Shown: one piece after another, positions 1 through 10,956 of the stretch
How the letters are laid out: the number at the start of each line of letters is the position of its first letter
How positions within the stretch are numbered: the stretch's first letter is position 1
Notes under the pieces: generated by a model
The model's database searches: none
The model's input: the letters and a program-made list of their open reading frames with translations, nothing else
Told to the model about the DNA's origin: nothing
Assembly (NCBI RefSeq): GCF_963664415.1
Contig: NZ_OY761442.1
Location: 597,258-661,257 of the forward strand
Length of the DNA stretch: 64,000 bases
Origin: an uncultured Desulfobacter sp.
GTDB lineage: Bacteria; Desulfobacterota; Desulfobacteria; Desulfobacterales; Desulfobacteraceae
Direction: 5' to 3'
Translations under genes and position numbers: made by a program

Positions 1-140
1 TCTTATTGATATTACAATGCATTATTGGTCGTTCTTAAAATATTGATAATTATTTTTACCCATGCGAAATGTAAGCTTTATACAAAAAGTTTGCCTTTCC
101 ATACAGGCATTGTTAATCGTTCTATTTTTGGAGACCCGCA

Positions 141-473
141 ATGATTGCAGACCAATTCAGGATATTTTTTTTAATGCCACTGGCGATAACTCTTCTGTTT
201 GTCTCTATCGCTTCAGCCGGAACCATAACCTGTGAATACGATGATCTGAATCGGATTGTGAAGATGGAAAAAGCTGAAGATTACATCATTGAGTATTCTT
301 ACGATGATGCAGGAAACCGTACCCAAACCATAACCCAGGTTCAAAACCCTGTGTTTGACCATGACCATGACAGTGATATTGACGGTGCAGATCTGCAAAA
401 TTTTATTTTATACTTCAGTGGGTCAGATCAGGATCTATTTGATTTTTCCCAGATTTTCGGCACTCAAAATTAA
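141..473 (+). CDS. Small secreted protein with YD-repeat motif and dockerin-like loop
   Basis: A 110-residue protein. Residues 1-26 form a signal peptide (hydrophobic core, then an Ala-Ser-Ala-Gly cleavage region). Residues 28-65 carry two YD/RHS-type motifs (YDDLNR and YDDAGNR), the same repeat that fills the large RHS protein just downstream. Residues 73-90 read DHDSDIDGADLQNF, a calcium-loop pattern like one half of a type I dockerin. The start is supported by a GGAG box about 9 bases upstream of ATG 141. It ends 18 bases before the RHS gene start and is probably co-transcribed with it. It could be a decayed end of another RHS gene or a real small partner. The function is unknown. Confidence 0.6.
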   Translation: MIADQFRIFFLMPLAITLLFVSIASAGTITCEYDDLNRIVKMEKAEDYIIEYSYDDAGNRTQTITQVQNPVFDHDHDSDIDGADLQNFILYFSGSDQDLFDFSQIFGTQN

Positions 474-491
474 ACTCCCGGAGGCGGAACC

Positions 492-3400
492 ATGCTTACG
501 TCCTTTGACAGGAAGAATATTTCCCAAAAAAATATCCCTTTTCAAATAAAAAAATCGTTCACTCTTTGTTTTGCCTGGTTATGGCTTATCTTTTTGGGAA
601 GTTTAATCCTGAATTTTATTGTTCCCACCAGACCTTTGGCCCATGCAGACGTTTCCGGACCAGGTTGGGCAGATATTAAGGGGCCAGCGGTTACGCCTGA
701 ACAGGCAAGAGCGTATTACAACCAAAAAAAGAGTGAAAAATCCCTGCTAACCACTGCCTTATCTGTGGAAGAAAGTTCCGCAGAAGAGATCACCTCCGAA
801 ATTGTTGAATTGGCGCGCGGCCTGAACCACGATCCCAAACTGATTTACGAGTATGTCCGGAACCATGTGGATTATGTTCCCTATTTCGGCTCGCTGAAAG
901 GTGCGGCCATGACGTATTTCGACGGAGCCGGCAATGACTTTGACCAGGCTTCTTTGATGATCGCCCTTCTCAGGGAAAGCGGATACCAGGCCCAATACGT
1001 ATACGGCAGAATGCTGATTCCCTATTACGGAGGAAACGATAATCAGGATATGCAGCATTGGCTGTCAGTGGACGGCAATGCAGGCCTGATCCTCCAGGTA
1101 TTGTACAACGGCGGGATTTCCGCCGATACTTACGGATCTTACTGCCGTATGGACAGGGTATGGGTCCGTGCAGTTATTGATGGAAACACCTATGTATTTG
1201 ACCCGGCATTCAAGGCGTATAAAACCACTTTGGGGATAAATCTTTCCGACGCCATGGAATATGACCGGTCATCCCTGCTTTCGGCTGCAGGCGGATCCCT
1301 GGGCACCGACTATATTGCGGGTATGAATGAAACAAGCCTTAATAATCTGTTGACGGCCTATTCCGGGAATCTGTCCGCTTTTATCCGGGATAATTATCCC
1401 AATGCATCCATGGAAGAGATCATCGGCGGCAGGGAAATCATACCTGAATATCTGGATGAACTGCCCACAAGTCTGAGATTCACTATTTATTCCCAGGACA
1501 CCCCATGGGATGAAATCCCGGAAGAATACAGCCATACCGTCACCATCCTGCACGGTGGCATCAATATAACAAAAGAGATTGCAAGCCTGGGGGGCAAACG
1601 GCTCTCTTTATCCTACCAGGATCAGGATACTGCCGGAAGTGCCATGGCAGCTTCTTCAACAGGTCCCCCGCTGCTTTTAACAAACGCATCCGCAAAATTG
1701 CCTGCTGTTTTCATAGCAGAGCCTTCCTTGGTCGAAACAGGCCGGCCTGCCGATTCAGTCCTTTCACCGGGCATGCAGGTAACGGCTCCGGACATTGAGG
1801 GCAGCGACATGGTAAGCGCGCTGGGAACGTCCAGTCAGAATTTCGGGCGAATCTACCCGCCTTCGGTGGGGGCAAGTTCGACTTCGGCAACATGGAGCCC
1901 ATCTGCCCCCGGCAGCAATACTGTGACCATTCAGCTTGTGGTAAGCCTGACAAGCAACCCACAGAGTGCTTTTACCATCACCGCCGGGGCGGGAACCCAT
2001 AATCTGGCACCGGGGAAAGGCGTCAATGTTACGGTCAAATTCTCCAACAGCGGACAGTCGGCGGGCACCAAAACCGGCCAAATGAGGTTTCAGTGGAAAT
2101 ACAGCGGATCCGTTATCGGAACCGACTATATCAACCTGACCGGCGTTGTGGCCAATGCACCGGACATTTCCATTGGAGGCGTCAATTTCGGACAGTCTAT
2201 TTTGAACGAACCCCGCACGGCCACTGCCACACTGACGAACAACGGATCGAAATCCTTATCACTGACAAGCAACATTGTATTATCAACAGGGAATACCGGC
2301 AGATTTCAGATCACATCCAATTACGGAACCGGAACCCTTGCCGCAGGCGCCGCAAGAAATATGGGTGTTAAGTATAAAGCAGATGTCCGGGGCTCACACG
2401 CTACAGGCATGGCCCTTGCCTTCACCTATGACAGCTTGCCTTATACCTGGACCTATTCCAATGTTCTGGCCGGAAGCACCCATTACGCTGCTGATCTGAC
2501 AGGATCATACAATCCTCCCGCCTGGCAGACATATATAGGCAACAGCAAATCCGGCAACTGTATTCTCAAAAACTCAGGAAGCTTAAACCTGTCTGTCACA
2601 AGCCTTGAAATCGCGGGCACGGACGCGGCACGGTTTGAACTTACAGGCAATACATCAGCGGGCACGCTCTCTTCCGGGCAGGAACGGGAAATTGAAGTTG
2701 AATACAAGGGTGACAGCGTGGGAAGCCATACGGCGTCCGTGCGCGTTAATTTTTCATATGACGGACGGGCAAGCTATATTGATTTTTCCCTATCCGGACA
2801 AACCCTTGAAACGCCATTGGCCCAGCTCTGGCTTGACGACACCCTTATCGCAGAAGAGACCGCACCGGTCACCGGCACGGACCTGGATTATATGTTTTTA
2901 TCTATAGACCATCCCTATCCAGGGAAAGACGGAACATATGGGGACCAGGAACCTGTCAAGTATCCAATGAAAAGGGAATCCGGCAATTATTATACGATTA
3001 TATACGATTTCGGAAGCAGCCATGACGGGCGGCTTTTAGACAAACGCCAGCGGAAAATGGCCGGTTACAGGATATCCGGATTTTCAGACGATTCCCGGCA
3101 GGTGCTCACCGAAACTCTCAATGTCATGGGTACATCCTGGATGCGGGATACCAATCTTAACCATAAACTTCTCAGTGAAATTGCAGGTGTTTTGTCTGTC
3201 GATCACCACAGATTCGGTGTCGTGGCCCAGGAACAAGGATACTATATTGACGTTAAAGCCCAGCAAAGCGCAAGTATTTCCAGAACAGGCAACAGCGATG
3301 CCGGAGACGCCTTGTTTAAAGCGACCAATTTTATGGACAGCGCTCTGGAACACGGGGTTCTCGAACAGATGCAGGTCAACCGTCCGGCTGTCTCCACGGT

Positions 3401-6400
3401 CAAGCTGATGCAGCTGGCCAACGATGACGGGGATAAGATCTTCCTTGTAAACGATACCAACTACGATGCCATTGAACCTGAGCTTACCGGATACAGTGAT
3501 GATGATAAAACCGGTTTTGCAGCTGACGTTGTTAAAGGAACTATCTTTATTTTGCCCCAAAACGCACAGATCGGATTACAGGAATGGGCCGGCAAGGGAT
3601 ACATATCATATTTCGAAGACGGCGATTCCAAAAGCTGCGGTATGATTATCGGCGGGGGGTATTACGGTGGTTTTGCCGGCAGCAATGTACCGCTTGATGT
3701 TGCACCGGTGGTTGCAGAATCCAATAACTCGACCAATTCAAAGCTTACCCAGCTCAAAGACCTCATGAGCGATCCGGTTGATATGGTCACAGGTCATTTT
3801 ATGTACAACAACACGGACCTTGCCCTGTCCGGCGGTGCCGGGGGCCTTGCCTTCAAAAGAACCTATTTTGGCGGCAATCACCATATAGACGGCGTCCTGG
3901 GGTTTGGCTGGGCCCACAACTATAATCTCTATGCGGAAGTCCATTCAAACTCTGAAGCCGGCCTTGGCTGCCGTCTGCCGACCGATACAGCACCCATGAT
4001 GGCGGCATCGGTTGCGATCCTGGATCTTATGACAGGCGATCCCGGGGTAAAAGAGTGGGCAACCTCCTCTCTCATTGGTAAATGGGGCATGGACCAGCTG
4101 ATTGACAATGCCGTGTCCCTTCACCTGGAATCAGATCTTCTCACCTATATCCGCCTGCCGGACGGGTCTTTTGCCAAGCCACCCGGCGTAAACGCCACCC
4201 TGACCCTGACCAGCGGACAGTACCGGATGGAAGAACGGTTTGACCGGGTTATCCAGTTCAATGCCGACCACCGTGCCGGTACCATCACCGATGCTGACGG
4301 CAACACCGTTGATTTTACCTACACCAACGGCAAAGTATCCTCGGTTTCCGACAGCTTTAACCACGCCCTGACCATGGGGTATACCGGGGATCTCCTCACA
4401 TCGGTAAGCGATTCCGCCGGCCGCAGCGTTTCGTTCGGCTATGCAGACGGCAATCTGACCTCATACACAGACCCAGACGGCAAGGTCTGGGACTACGGGT
4501 ATATTGACGACCACAAACTGGAAACCCTGCAAAACCCGGAAGGCATCACCACCGTCATCAACATTCATGACGCCCTGGGCCGGGTCATGACCCAGACCGT
4601 GCCCCGCCAGACCGGCGATACCACCTATAACCTCTATTATTCAGGCTACCGGAGCGTGGAAGAGGACAGCCAGGGCAACCGGGCCATATCCCGCTATGAC
4701 CGCAAAAAACGGCTCATTGCTTCGGAAGACGCCCTGGGCCACACCACCGGTTACACCTATGACGGCCAGAACCATGTTGTTGCCACAACTGACCCCAGGG
4801 GCAATACCACAAATTATGAATATGACGGCAACAACAACCTTGTCCGCACCGTCAATGCCCTGGGCGAGGAAACGCTCAACACCTATGATGCCCGGTTCCG
4901 GCTCACGGATATCACCGACAACCTGGGCCATGTGACCCATAACGATTATGATTCAGAACACCACCTGGAAAAGACTACGGTCTGGCCTGAATCCGGCCAG
5001 GCTATTGAGACCTCTGCCACATTCTATTCCAACGGCCTGCCCCATACGTCAACAGACGGCCGGGGCATTGTCACGACCCTGACCTATGACAATTACGGCA
5101 ACCCGGATACCAGCCAAACCGCCTCAGCCCCTGCCGTTGATTATAACTATAACGGCATCGGGCTCATGACCGGCCTGACCGACCAGGGCGGGTCCGCCAC
5201 CTCTTTTGTCTATGATGACAGGGGACTGCTTCAAACCCGGACAGACCCCTTTTTGAACGCCATGTCCATCACCTATTACGATGATGGTAAAATAAACACC
5301 ATAACCGACCGGAACAACGACACGGTGACATACACATATACGGATTCCGGTAAGCCCGACACTGTGGCCTTCCCGTCAGGAACACCCACAACTTACACCT
5401 ATGACACCCGGGACAATCTCATCCAAATGCAGGACAGCCTGGGCACAACAACCTTTGACTATGATGCCGTCAACCGCCTGATATCCAAAACAGATGCCGG
5501 CGGGTTCTCGGTTGCCTACACCTTTGATGAAGCCGGCAACCTTGCCACACTCACCTATCCGGGCAACAAGACCGTAACCTACACCTATGACGAGCTGAAC
5601 CGCCTGAAAACCGTTACGGACTGGATGGACAGGACCGCCACCTATGACTATGATCCCGCAGGCCGCCTTGAATCCCTGACCCAGTTTAACGGAACGGTAA
5701 TTACCTATAGTTACGACAATGCCAACCGCCTTACCGGCCTTGACAATCTCACCGCTTCAGGTGGGGATGCCATCGCTACCTACCGGTTTACCCTGGACGG
5801 AAACGGCAACCGCACCCAAATCACAAGTGACGTGCCCCTTGATCCCGATCTTACCGCAACCACCAGATCGTTCACCATCAGCACCACGGGCAACCAGATA
5901 GAGAGCGACGGCACCAACACATTTACATATGACGATGAAGGCCAGCTCATCGCAGCCTACGGCAACACCTTAACCTTTGACCCCGAACACCGGCTGACAT
6001 CCATTGCCGGGAGCACAACCCACCAGTTCAAATACGACGGTGCCGGAAACCGCCTGGAAGTAGACCGTGACGGCATCATCACCCGGTACATTTATGATGC
6101 TTCGGGCAACCTGCTTGCCGAGGCTGACGCGTCAAACCAGATCCGGCGCTACTATATCTACGGCGCAGGCCTTTTGGCCATGGTGGAACCAACCGGCACC
6201 ATGTACTGCTACCATTTTGACGCCACCGGCCACACCGTGGCCCTGACCGACAACACCAAAACCATAGTCAATGCTTATGCCTACACCCCGTTCGGCACCA
6301 TTGCCAACCAGCAGGAAAATGTGGTACAGCCTTTCAAGTTTGTGGGGCAATACGGCGTCATGGCCGAGGAAAACGGCTGGTACTACATGCGGGCCAGATA

Positions 6401-6935
6401 TTATGACCCGGCCATGGGCAGGTTCATCTCCGAAGATCCTTTGGGATTTGACGGTGGGGATGTTAACTTGTATGCGTACGCCTCAAACAATCCTGTAATG
6501 TTCATTGATCCATCTGGGCTGTGTGTCAATAAAATACTTGGAAACCAGCCTGGAGATATCTTCACGATTGGATTATCTGGAGGTTACTTAATTGGTGCCG
6601 GTCTTAGTTTTGATAGAGTTGTAATGCCAGACGGAAAAGCTGATTGGTTCTTCACTCTCGGTGCTGGAATTTCCACGCCAGGAGTTGCAATCGCGTTTGA
6701 TAGAGGAAAAATTGGAAAGCAAGATAATTGGGGTATTAATTATAATAATCCAGATTTTTCAAAGGATGATATTACCGGGTATAGTGTATCCGGGAACGTT
6801 GACCTATTCGTTATTGGGGGTGAAGCTGCCGCCAACACGTCTAATCCTTCATATATCACCACAAAAGGAGGGGGAAGAATTTTGGGCTTAGGTGTCAATG
6901 CATTTGGTAATTGGACTTGGGACTTAGGTCAATAG
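492..6935 (+). CDS. RHS-repeat polymorphic toxin-like protein (2147 aa)
   Basis: A very large exported protein. After an N-terminal hydrophobic segment (residues about 22-50) comes a transglutaminase-like region (about 100-250). Next are two or three ASH/choice-of-anchor-like beta domains (about 470-770), then a DUF6531-type entry segment beginning PVDMVTGHF (about 1092-1150), and a long run of YD repeats (about 1240-1900). The RHS core motif YYMRARYYDP-GRFISEDPLG lies near 1964-1986. The last 136 residues after the FIDPSGLC junction form a variable tip that I do not recognise; it is Gly-rich and beta-like. In this family the YD repeats form a shell around a C-terminal effector. The transglutaminase-like region has Asn-Asp-Phe-Asp where the catalytic Cys would be expected, so it is probably not enzymatic. 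A small membrane-protein gene starts 3 bases after the stop, as immunity genes often do. Role in competition is inferred. Confidence 0.9.
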   Translation: MLTSFDRKNISQKNIPFQIKKSFTLCFAWLWLIFLGSLILNFIVPTRPLAHADVSGPGWADIKGPAVTPEQARAYYNQKKSEKSLLTTALSVEESSAEEITSEIVELARGLNHDPKLIYEYVRNHVDYVPYFGSLKGAAMTYFDGAGNDFDQASLMIALLRESGYQAQYVYGRMLIPYYGGNDNQDMQHWLSVDGNAGLILQVLYNGGISADTYGSYCRMDRVWVRAVIDGNTYVFDPAFKAYKTTLGINLSDAMEYDRSSLLSAAGGSLGTDYIAGMNETSLNNLLTAYSGNLSAFIRDNYPNASMEEIIGGREIIPEYLDELPTSLRFTIYSQDTPWDEIPEEYSHTVTILHGGINITKEIASLGGKRLSLSYQDQDTAGSAMAASSTGPPLLLTNASAKLPAVFIAEPSLVETGRPADSVLSPGMQVTAPDIEGSDMVSALGTSSQNFGRIYPPSVGASSTSATWSPSAPGSNTVTIQLVVSLTSNPQSAFTITAGAGTHNLAPGKGVNVTVKFSNSGQSAGTKTGQMRFQWKYSGSVIGTDYINLTGVVANAPDISIGGVNFGQSILNEPRTATATLTNNGSKSLSLTSNIVLSTGNTGRFQITSNYGTGTLAAGAARNMGVKYKADVRGSHATGMALAFTYDSLPYTWTYSNVLAGSTHYAADLTGSYNPPAWQTYIGNSKSGNCILKNSGSLNLSVTSLEIAGTDAARFELTGNTSAGTLSSGQEREIEVEYKGDSVGSHTASVRVNFSYDGRASYIDFSLSGQTLETPLAQLWLDDTLIAEETAPVTGTDLDYMFLSIDHPYPGKDGTYGDQEPVKYPMKRESGNYYTIIYDFGSSHDGRLLDKRQRKMAGYRISGFSDDSRQVLTETLNVMGTSWMRDTNLNHKLLSEIAGVLSVDHHRFGVVAQEQGYYIDVKAQQSASISRTGNSDAGDALFKATNFMDSALEHGVLEQMQVNRPAVSTVKLMQLANDDGDKIFLVNDTNYDAIEPELTGYSDDDKTGFAADVVKGTIFILPQNAQIGLQEWAGKGYISYFEDGDSKSCGMIIGGGYYGGFAGSNVPLDVAPVVAESNNSTNSKLTQLKDLMSDPVDMVTGHFMYNNTDLALSGGAGGLAFKRTYFGGNHHIDGVLGFGWAHNYNLYAEVHSNSEAGLGCRLPTDTAPMMAASVAILDLMTGDPGVKEWATSSLIGKWGMDQLIDNAVSLHLESDLLTYIRLPDGSFAKPPGVNATLTLTSGQYRMEERFDRVIQFNADHRAGTITDADGNTVDFTYTNGKVSSVSDSFNHALTMGYTGDLLTSVSDSAGRSVSFGYADGNLTSYTDPDGKVWDYGYIDDHKLETLQNPEGITTVINIHDALGRVMTQTVPRQTGDTTYNLYYSGYRSVEEDSQGNRAISRYDRKKRLIASEDALGHTTGYTYDGQNHVVATTDPRGNTTNYEYDGNNNLVRTVNALGEETLNTYDARFRLTDITDNLGHVTHNDYDSEHHLEKTTVWPESGQAIETSATFYSNGLPHTSTDGRGIVTTLTYDNYGNPDTSQTASAPAVDYNYNGIGLMTGLTDQGGSATSFVYDDRGLLQTRTDPFLNAMSITYYDDGKINTITDRNNDTVTYTYTDSGKPDTVAFPSGTPTTYTYDTRDNLIQMQDSLGTTTFDYDAVNRLISKTDAGGFSVAYTFDEAGNLATLTYPGNKTVTYTYDELNRLKTVTDWMDRTATYDYDPAGRLESLTQFNGTVITYSYDNANRLTGLDNLTASGGDAIATYRFTLDGNGNRTQITSDVPLDPDLTATTRSFTISTTGNQIESDGTNTFTYDDEGQLIAAYGNTLTFDPEHRLTSIAGSTTHQFKYDGAGNRLEVDRDGIITRYIYDASGNLLAEADASNQIRRYYIYGAGLLAMVEPTGTMYCYHFDATGHTVALTDNTKTIVNAYAYTPFGTIANQQENVVQPFKFVGQYGVMAEENGWYYMRARYYDPAMGRFISEDPLGFDGGDVNLYAYASNNPVMFIDPSGLCVNKILGNQPGDIFTIGLSGGYLIGAGLSFDRVVMPDGKADWFFTLGAGISTPGVAIAFDRGKIGKQDNWGINYNNPDFSKDDITGYSVSGNVDLFVIGGEAAANTSNPSYITTKGGGRILGLGVNAFGNWTWDLGQ

Positions 6936-6938
6936 ACA

Positions 6939-7208
6939 ATGATGAGTTCAACTAACAACATTATATTTGGTGTCATATTTTCGTCTGCTATTCTTATTTT
7001 TTCTATTTTTGCTTGGTATTGGATTTATTTTAGAAATGGAGCTCAAAAGTGGAGCGAAGGGATAATCCAGTATTACAAAAATTTAAAATTAGAATTTATT
7101 GGTAATTTATTTATTTTTAAACCAAAGGCTTTAAAAGTATTTATCAGCATTTATTTATTATGTTTAGTTTCAGCGTTAATTTGGATATTATATTCGTGGA
7201 AAAGGTGA
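6939..7208 (+). CDS. Small two-helix membrane protein, candidate immunity protein
   Basis: An 89-residue protein with two clear hydrophobic helices (about residues 8-29 and 66-85) separated by a basic loop. It begins 3 bases after the RHS stop codon, with ATG at 6939 or 6942. It is AT-rich, unlike the RHS core. Position and size fit an immunity protein for the RHS tip just upstream, and an inner-membrane location would suit a tip acting on membranes. This is inference from context; no family was recognised. Confidence 0.55.
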   Translation: MMSSTNNIIFGVIFSSAILIFSIFAWYWIYFRNGAQKWSEGIIQYYKNLKLEFIGNLFIFKPKALKVFISIYLLCLVSALIWILYSWKR

Positions 7209-7257
7209 AAGCGTAAATCGAAATCGGGGGACATAAATCGGGGTAAATCTTACTTAA

Positions 7258-10200
7258 TTCAAGTCAAGCATTTTTATAAGAGGGGCCACTGCTCTTGCCC
7301 TGTCCGGCGGTGCCGGGGGCCTTGCCTTCAAAAGAACCTATTTTGGCGGCAATCACCATATAGACGGTGACCTGGGGTTTGGCTGGGCCCACAACTATAA
7401 TCTCTATGCGGAAGTCCATTCAAACTCTGAAGCCGGCCTTGTCTGCCGTCTGCCTACCGATGCCGCGCCCATGATGGCGGCATCGGTTGCGATCCTGGAT
7501 CTTATGACAGGAACTCCGGGGGTAAAAGAGTGGGCAACCTCCTCTCTCATTGGTAAATGGGGCATGGACCAGCTGATTGACAATGCCGTGTCCCTTCACC
7601 TGGAATCAGATCTTCTCACCTATATCCGCCTGCCGGACGGGTCTTTTGCCAAGCCACCCGGCGTAAACGCCACCCTGACCCTGACCAGCGGACAGTACCG
7701 GATGGAAGAACGGTTTGACCGGGTTATCCAGTTCAATGCCGACCACCGTGCCGGTACCATCACCGATGCTGACGGCAACACCGTTGATTTTACCTACACC
7801 AACGGCAAAGTATCCTCGGTTTCCGACAGCTTTAACCACGCCCTGACCATGGGGTATACCGGGGATCTCCTCACATCGGTAAGCGATTCCGCCGGCCGCA
7901 GCGTTTCGTTCGGCTATGCAGACGGCAATCTGACCTCATACACAGACCCAGACGGCAAGGTCTGGGACTACGGGTATATTGACGACCACAAACTGGAAAC
8001 CCTGCAAAACCCGGAAGGCATCACCACAGTCATTAACATCCATGACTCTCTGGGCCGGGTCATGACCCAGACCGTGCCCCGCCAGACCGGCGATACCACC
8101 TATAACCTGTATTATTCAGGCTACCGGAGCGTGGAAGAGGACAGTCAGGGCAACCGGGCCATATCCCGCTATGACCGCAAAAAGCGCCTTATTGCTTCGG
8201 AAGACGCCCTGGGCCACACCACCGGTTACACCTATGACGGCCAGAACCATGTTGTTGCCACAACTGACCCCAGGGGCAATACCACAAATTATGAATATGA
8301 CGGCAACAACAACCTTGTCCGCACCGTCAATGCCCTGGGCGAGGAAACGCTCAACACCTATGATGCCCGGTTCCGGCTCACGGATATCACCGACAACCTG
8401 GGCCATGTGACCCATAACGATTATGATTCAGAACACCACCTGGAAAAGACTACGGTCTGGCCCAAATCCGGCCAGGCTATTGAGACTTCTGCCACATTCT
8501 ATTCCAACGGCCTGCCCCATACGTCAACAGACGGCCGGGGCATTGTCACGACCCTGACCTATGACAATTACGGCAACCCGGATACCAGCCAAACCGCCTC
8601 AGCCCCTGCCGTTGATTATAACTATAACGGCATCGGGCTCATGACCGGCCTGACCGACCAGGGCGGGTCCGCCACCTCTTTTGTCTATGATGACAGGGGA
8701 CTGCTTCAAACCCGGACAGACCCCTTTTTGAACGCCATGTCCATCACCTATTACGATGATGGTAAAATAAACACCATAACCGACCGGAACAACGACACGG
8801 TGACATACACATATACGGATTCCGGTAAGCCCGACACTGTGGCCTTCCCGTCAGGAACACCCACAACTTACACCTATGACACCCGGGACAATCTCATCCA
8901 AATGCAGGACAGCCTGGGCACAACAACCTTTGACTATGATGCCGTCAACCGCCTGATATCCAAAACAGATGCCGGCGGGTTCTCGGTTGCCTACACCTTT
9001 GATGAAGCCGGCAACCTTGCCACACTCACCTATCCGGGCAACAAGACCGTAACCTACACCTATGACGAGCTGAACCGCCTGAAAACCGTTACGGACTGGA
9101 TGGACAGGACCGCCACCTATGACTATGATCCCGCAGGCCGCCTTGAATCCCTGACCCAGTTTAACGGGACGGTAATTACCTATAGTTACGACAATGCCAA
9201 CCGCCTTACCGGCCTTGACAATCTCACCGCTTCAGGTGGGGATGCCATCGCTACCTACCGGTTTACCCTGGACGGAAACGGCAACCGCACCCAGGTAACC
9301 CGGGAAGTGCCCCTGGATCCGGATCTTACGGCAACCACCAAAACTTTCACCATCAGCACCACGGGCAACCAGATAGAGAGCGACGGCACCAACACATTTA
9401 CATATGACGATGAAGGCCAGCTCATCGCAGCCTACGGCAACACCTTAACCTTTGACCCCGAACACCGCCTGACATCCATTGCCGGAAACACACCCCGCCA
9501 GTTCAAATACGACGGGGCCGGAAACCGCCTGGAAGCCGACCGTGACGGCGTCATCACCCGGTACATCTATGATGCTTCGGGCAACCTGCTTGCCGAAGCC
9601 GACGCGTCAAACCAAATCCAGCACTACTATATCTACGGCGCAGGCCTTTTGGCCATGGTGGAACCCGCCGGCACCATGTACTGCTACCACTTTGACGCCA
9701 CCGGCCACACGGTGGCCCTGACTGACAACACCAAAACCATTGTAAACTCTTATGCCTACACCCCGTTCGGCACCATTGCCAACCAGCAGGAAAATGTGGT
9801 ACAGCCCTTTAAGTTTGTGGGCCAATACGGTGTCATGACCGAGGACAACGGCTGGTACTACATGCGGGCCAGATATTATGACCCGGCCATGGGCAGGTTC
9901 ATCTCCGAAGATCCTTTAGGATTTGACGGTGGAGATGTCAACTTGTATGCGTATGCCTCAAATAATCCTGTTATGTTTATTGATCCTTTGGGGTTGTGTA
10001 CAGAAAGCAATTTGACCTTTGGAAATTTTGCAAAGGCATGGGCCAGGAATGTTACTGTTGGAGTTGCTGCCTACTATGGAATGGCAAAGCTTTTCTTCGG
10101 GGGTAGTCCCCAAAGCGGGCTCAATTCTGTTGGATCAGCAGCCATAAATGTAAAATTTCCAAGTGCTAACCAGTTAGCAAATACGCTTGAGACAAGCGTA

Positions 10201-10383
10201 AGAAATTTTCATAAAAATATAAAACCTAATATTGTTAGAGACTTCAGTCGGGAAATTAATAACATTGGTGCAAAAAATCCAGATATTGGAATTACCGAAA
10301 TTGGGCATATCTCGTTCAGAAATCCTAAAACAGGACAAACGGCTATTACCGACGTACTTCTGGAGACTTATAAACCATTATGA
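7258..10383 (+). pseudogene. 5'-truncated second RHS core with a different C-terminal tip
   Basis: From about 7294 to 10000 this is a near-identical copy of 3819-6525 (constant offset 3475, only scattered substitutions). It lacks the signal peptide, transglutaminase-like and ASH regions of the full gene. The frame opens after a stop at 7255-7257. The first ATG is at 7471, and no good ribosome site is seen. After the FIDPLGLC junction the last 127 residues differ completely from the tip of the first copy and include a segment NIVRDFSREINNI and an ending ITDVLLETYKPL. The tip family is not recognised. The stop overlaps the next gene start (ATGA at 10380-10383). This is the arrangement of an orphan tip cassette that could be brought onto the full RHS gene by recombination in the shared core. 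Whether it is translated on its own is unclear. Confidence 0.8.
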
Positions 10384-10781
10384 GTAAAACAATTGAAATA
10401 GAAGGCTATTGTCGTTTATGGGGAGATCAATTTTCTCCAATGGTAGTCGAGGAAGAAACCGGAATTCATTTCGACTATAAAAATGAACCTGGAGAAATAG
10501 GAAAGACCGGGCGTTATAAAGGTGTTGCCATTCCATGCGGTAGTGGAGAAATTGCTTTTTCTGAAACGGGAGCATCTGCGGACCTACTTTCCCCCGATGC
10601 ACCAATACTTGAGATAATTGAAAAACACCAATCGTCTTTTTCCGCAGCAGGCGCAACCGAAATCGTTTTGATTATCAATGTGTTTTATAAAGGGCAATGC
10701 AATATTGAGCAAAGTCATAAGCTTTTAAAACGTCTTGCTATGCTTAAGGTAGATTTATCTATTTCTTGCCAACAACTTTAA
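10380..10781 (+). CDS. Candidate immunity protein for the orphan RHS tip
   Basis: A 133-residue soluble, acidic protein without signal peptide or membrane helices. Its ATG overlaps the stop of the orphan RHS tip by four bases, which implies translational coupling. The second half (residues about 75-133) has an ILEIIEKH... alternating beta/alpha pattern that loosely recalls DUF4279-type immunity proteins, but I cannot confirm this. Overlap with a polymorphic toxin tip is the main argument for an immunity role. Confidence 0.6.
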   Translation: MSKTIEIEGYCRLWGDQFSPMVVEEETGIHFDYKNEPGEIGKTGRYKGVAIPCGSGEIAFSETGASADLLSPDAPILEIIEKHQSSFSAAGATEIVLIINVFYKGQCNIEQSHKLLKRLAMLKVDLSISCQQL

Positions 10782-10956
10782 GGTCACCCATTAAAGGCTG
10801 GATCAAGAGAAAAAACGGATTTGGAAAACGGATTTGGGGGAGGGCCGAGCTAACAACCTGAAATAAAAGTAAATATTCTTTGAAAAGACCATCAAAATAG
10901 GCTTAGGTTAATGTTTTTGGAGGCAAAATGGGCATTTTAAGAAAGTTCATTTTACG

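Noticed and set aside
7471..10383. Treating the second RHS copy as a complete gene from ATG 7471
   Set aside because: The homology to the full RHS gene begins earlier, at 7294, in the same frame, and the start has no ribosome site; it is better described as a truncated copy.
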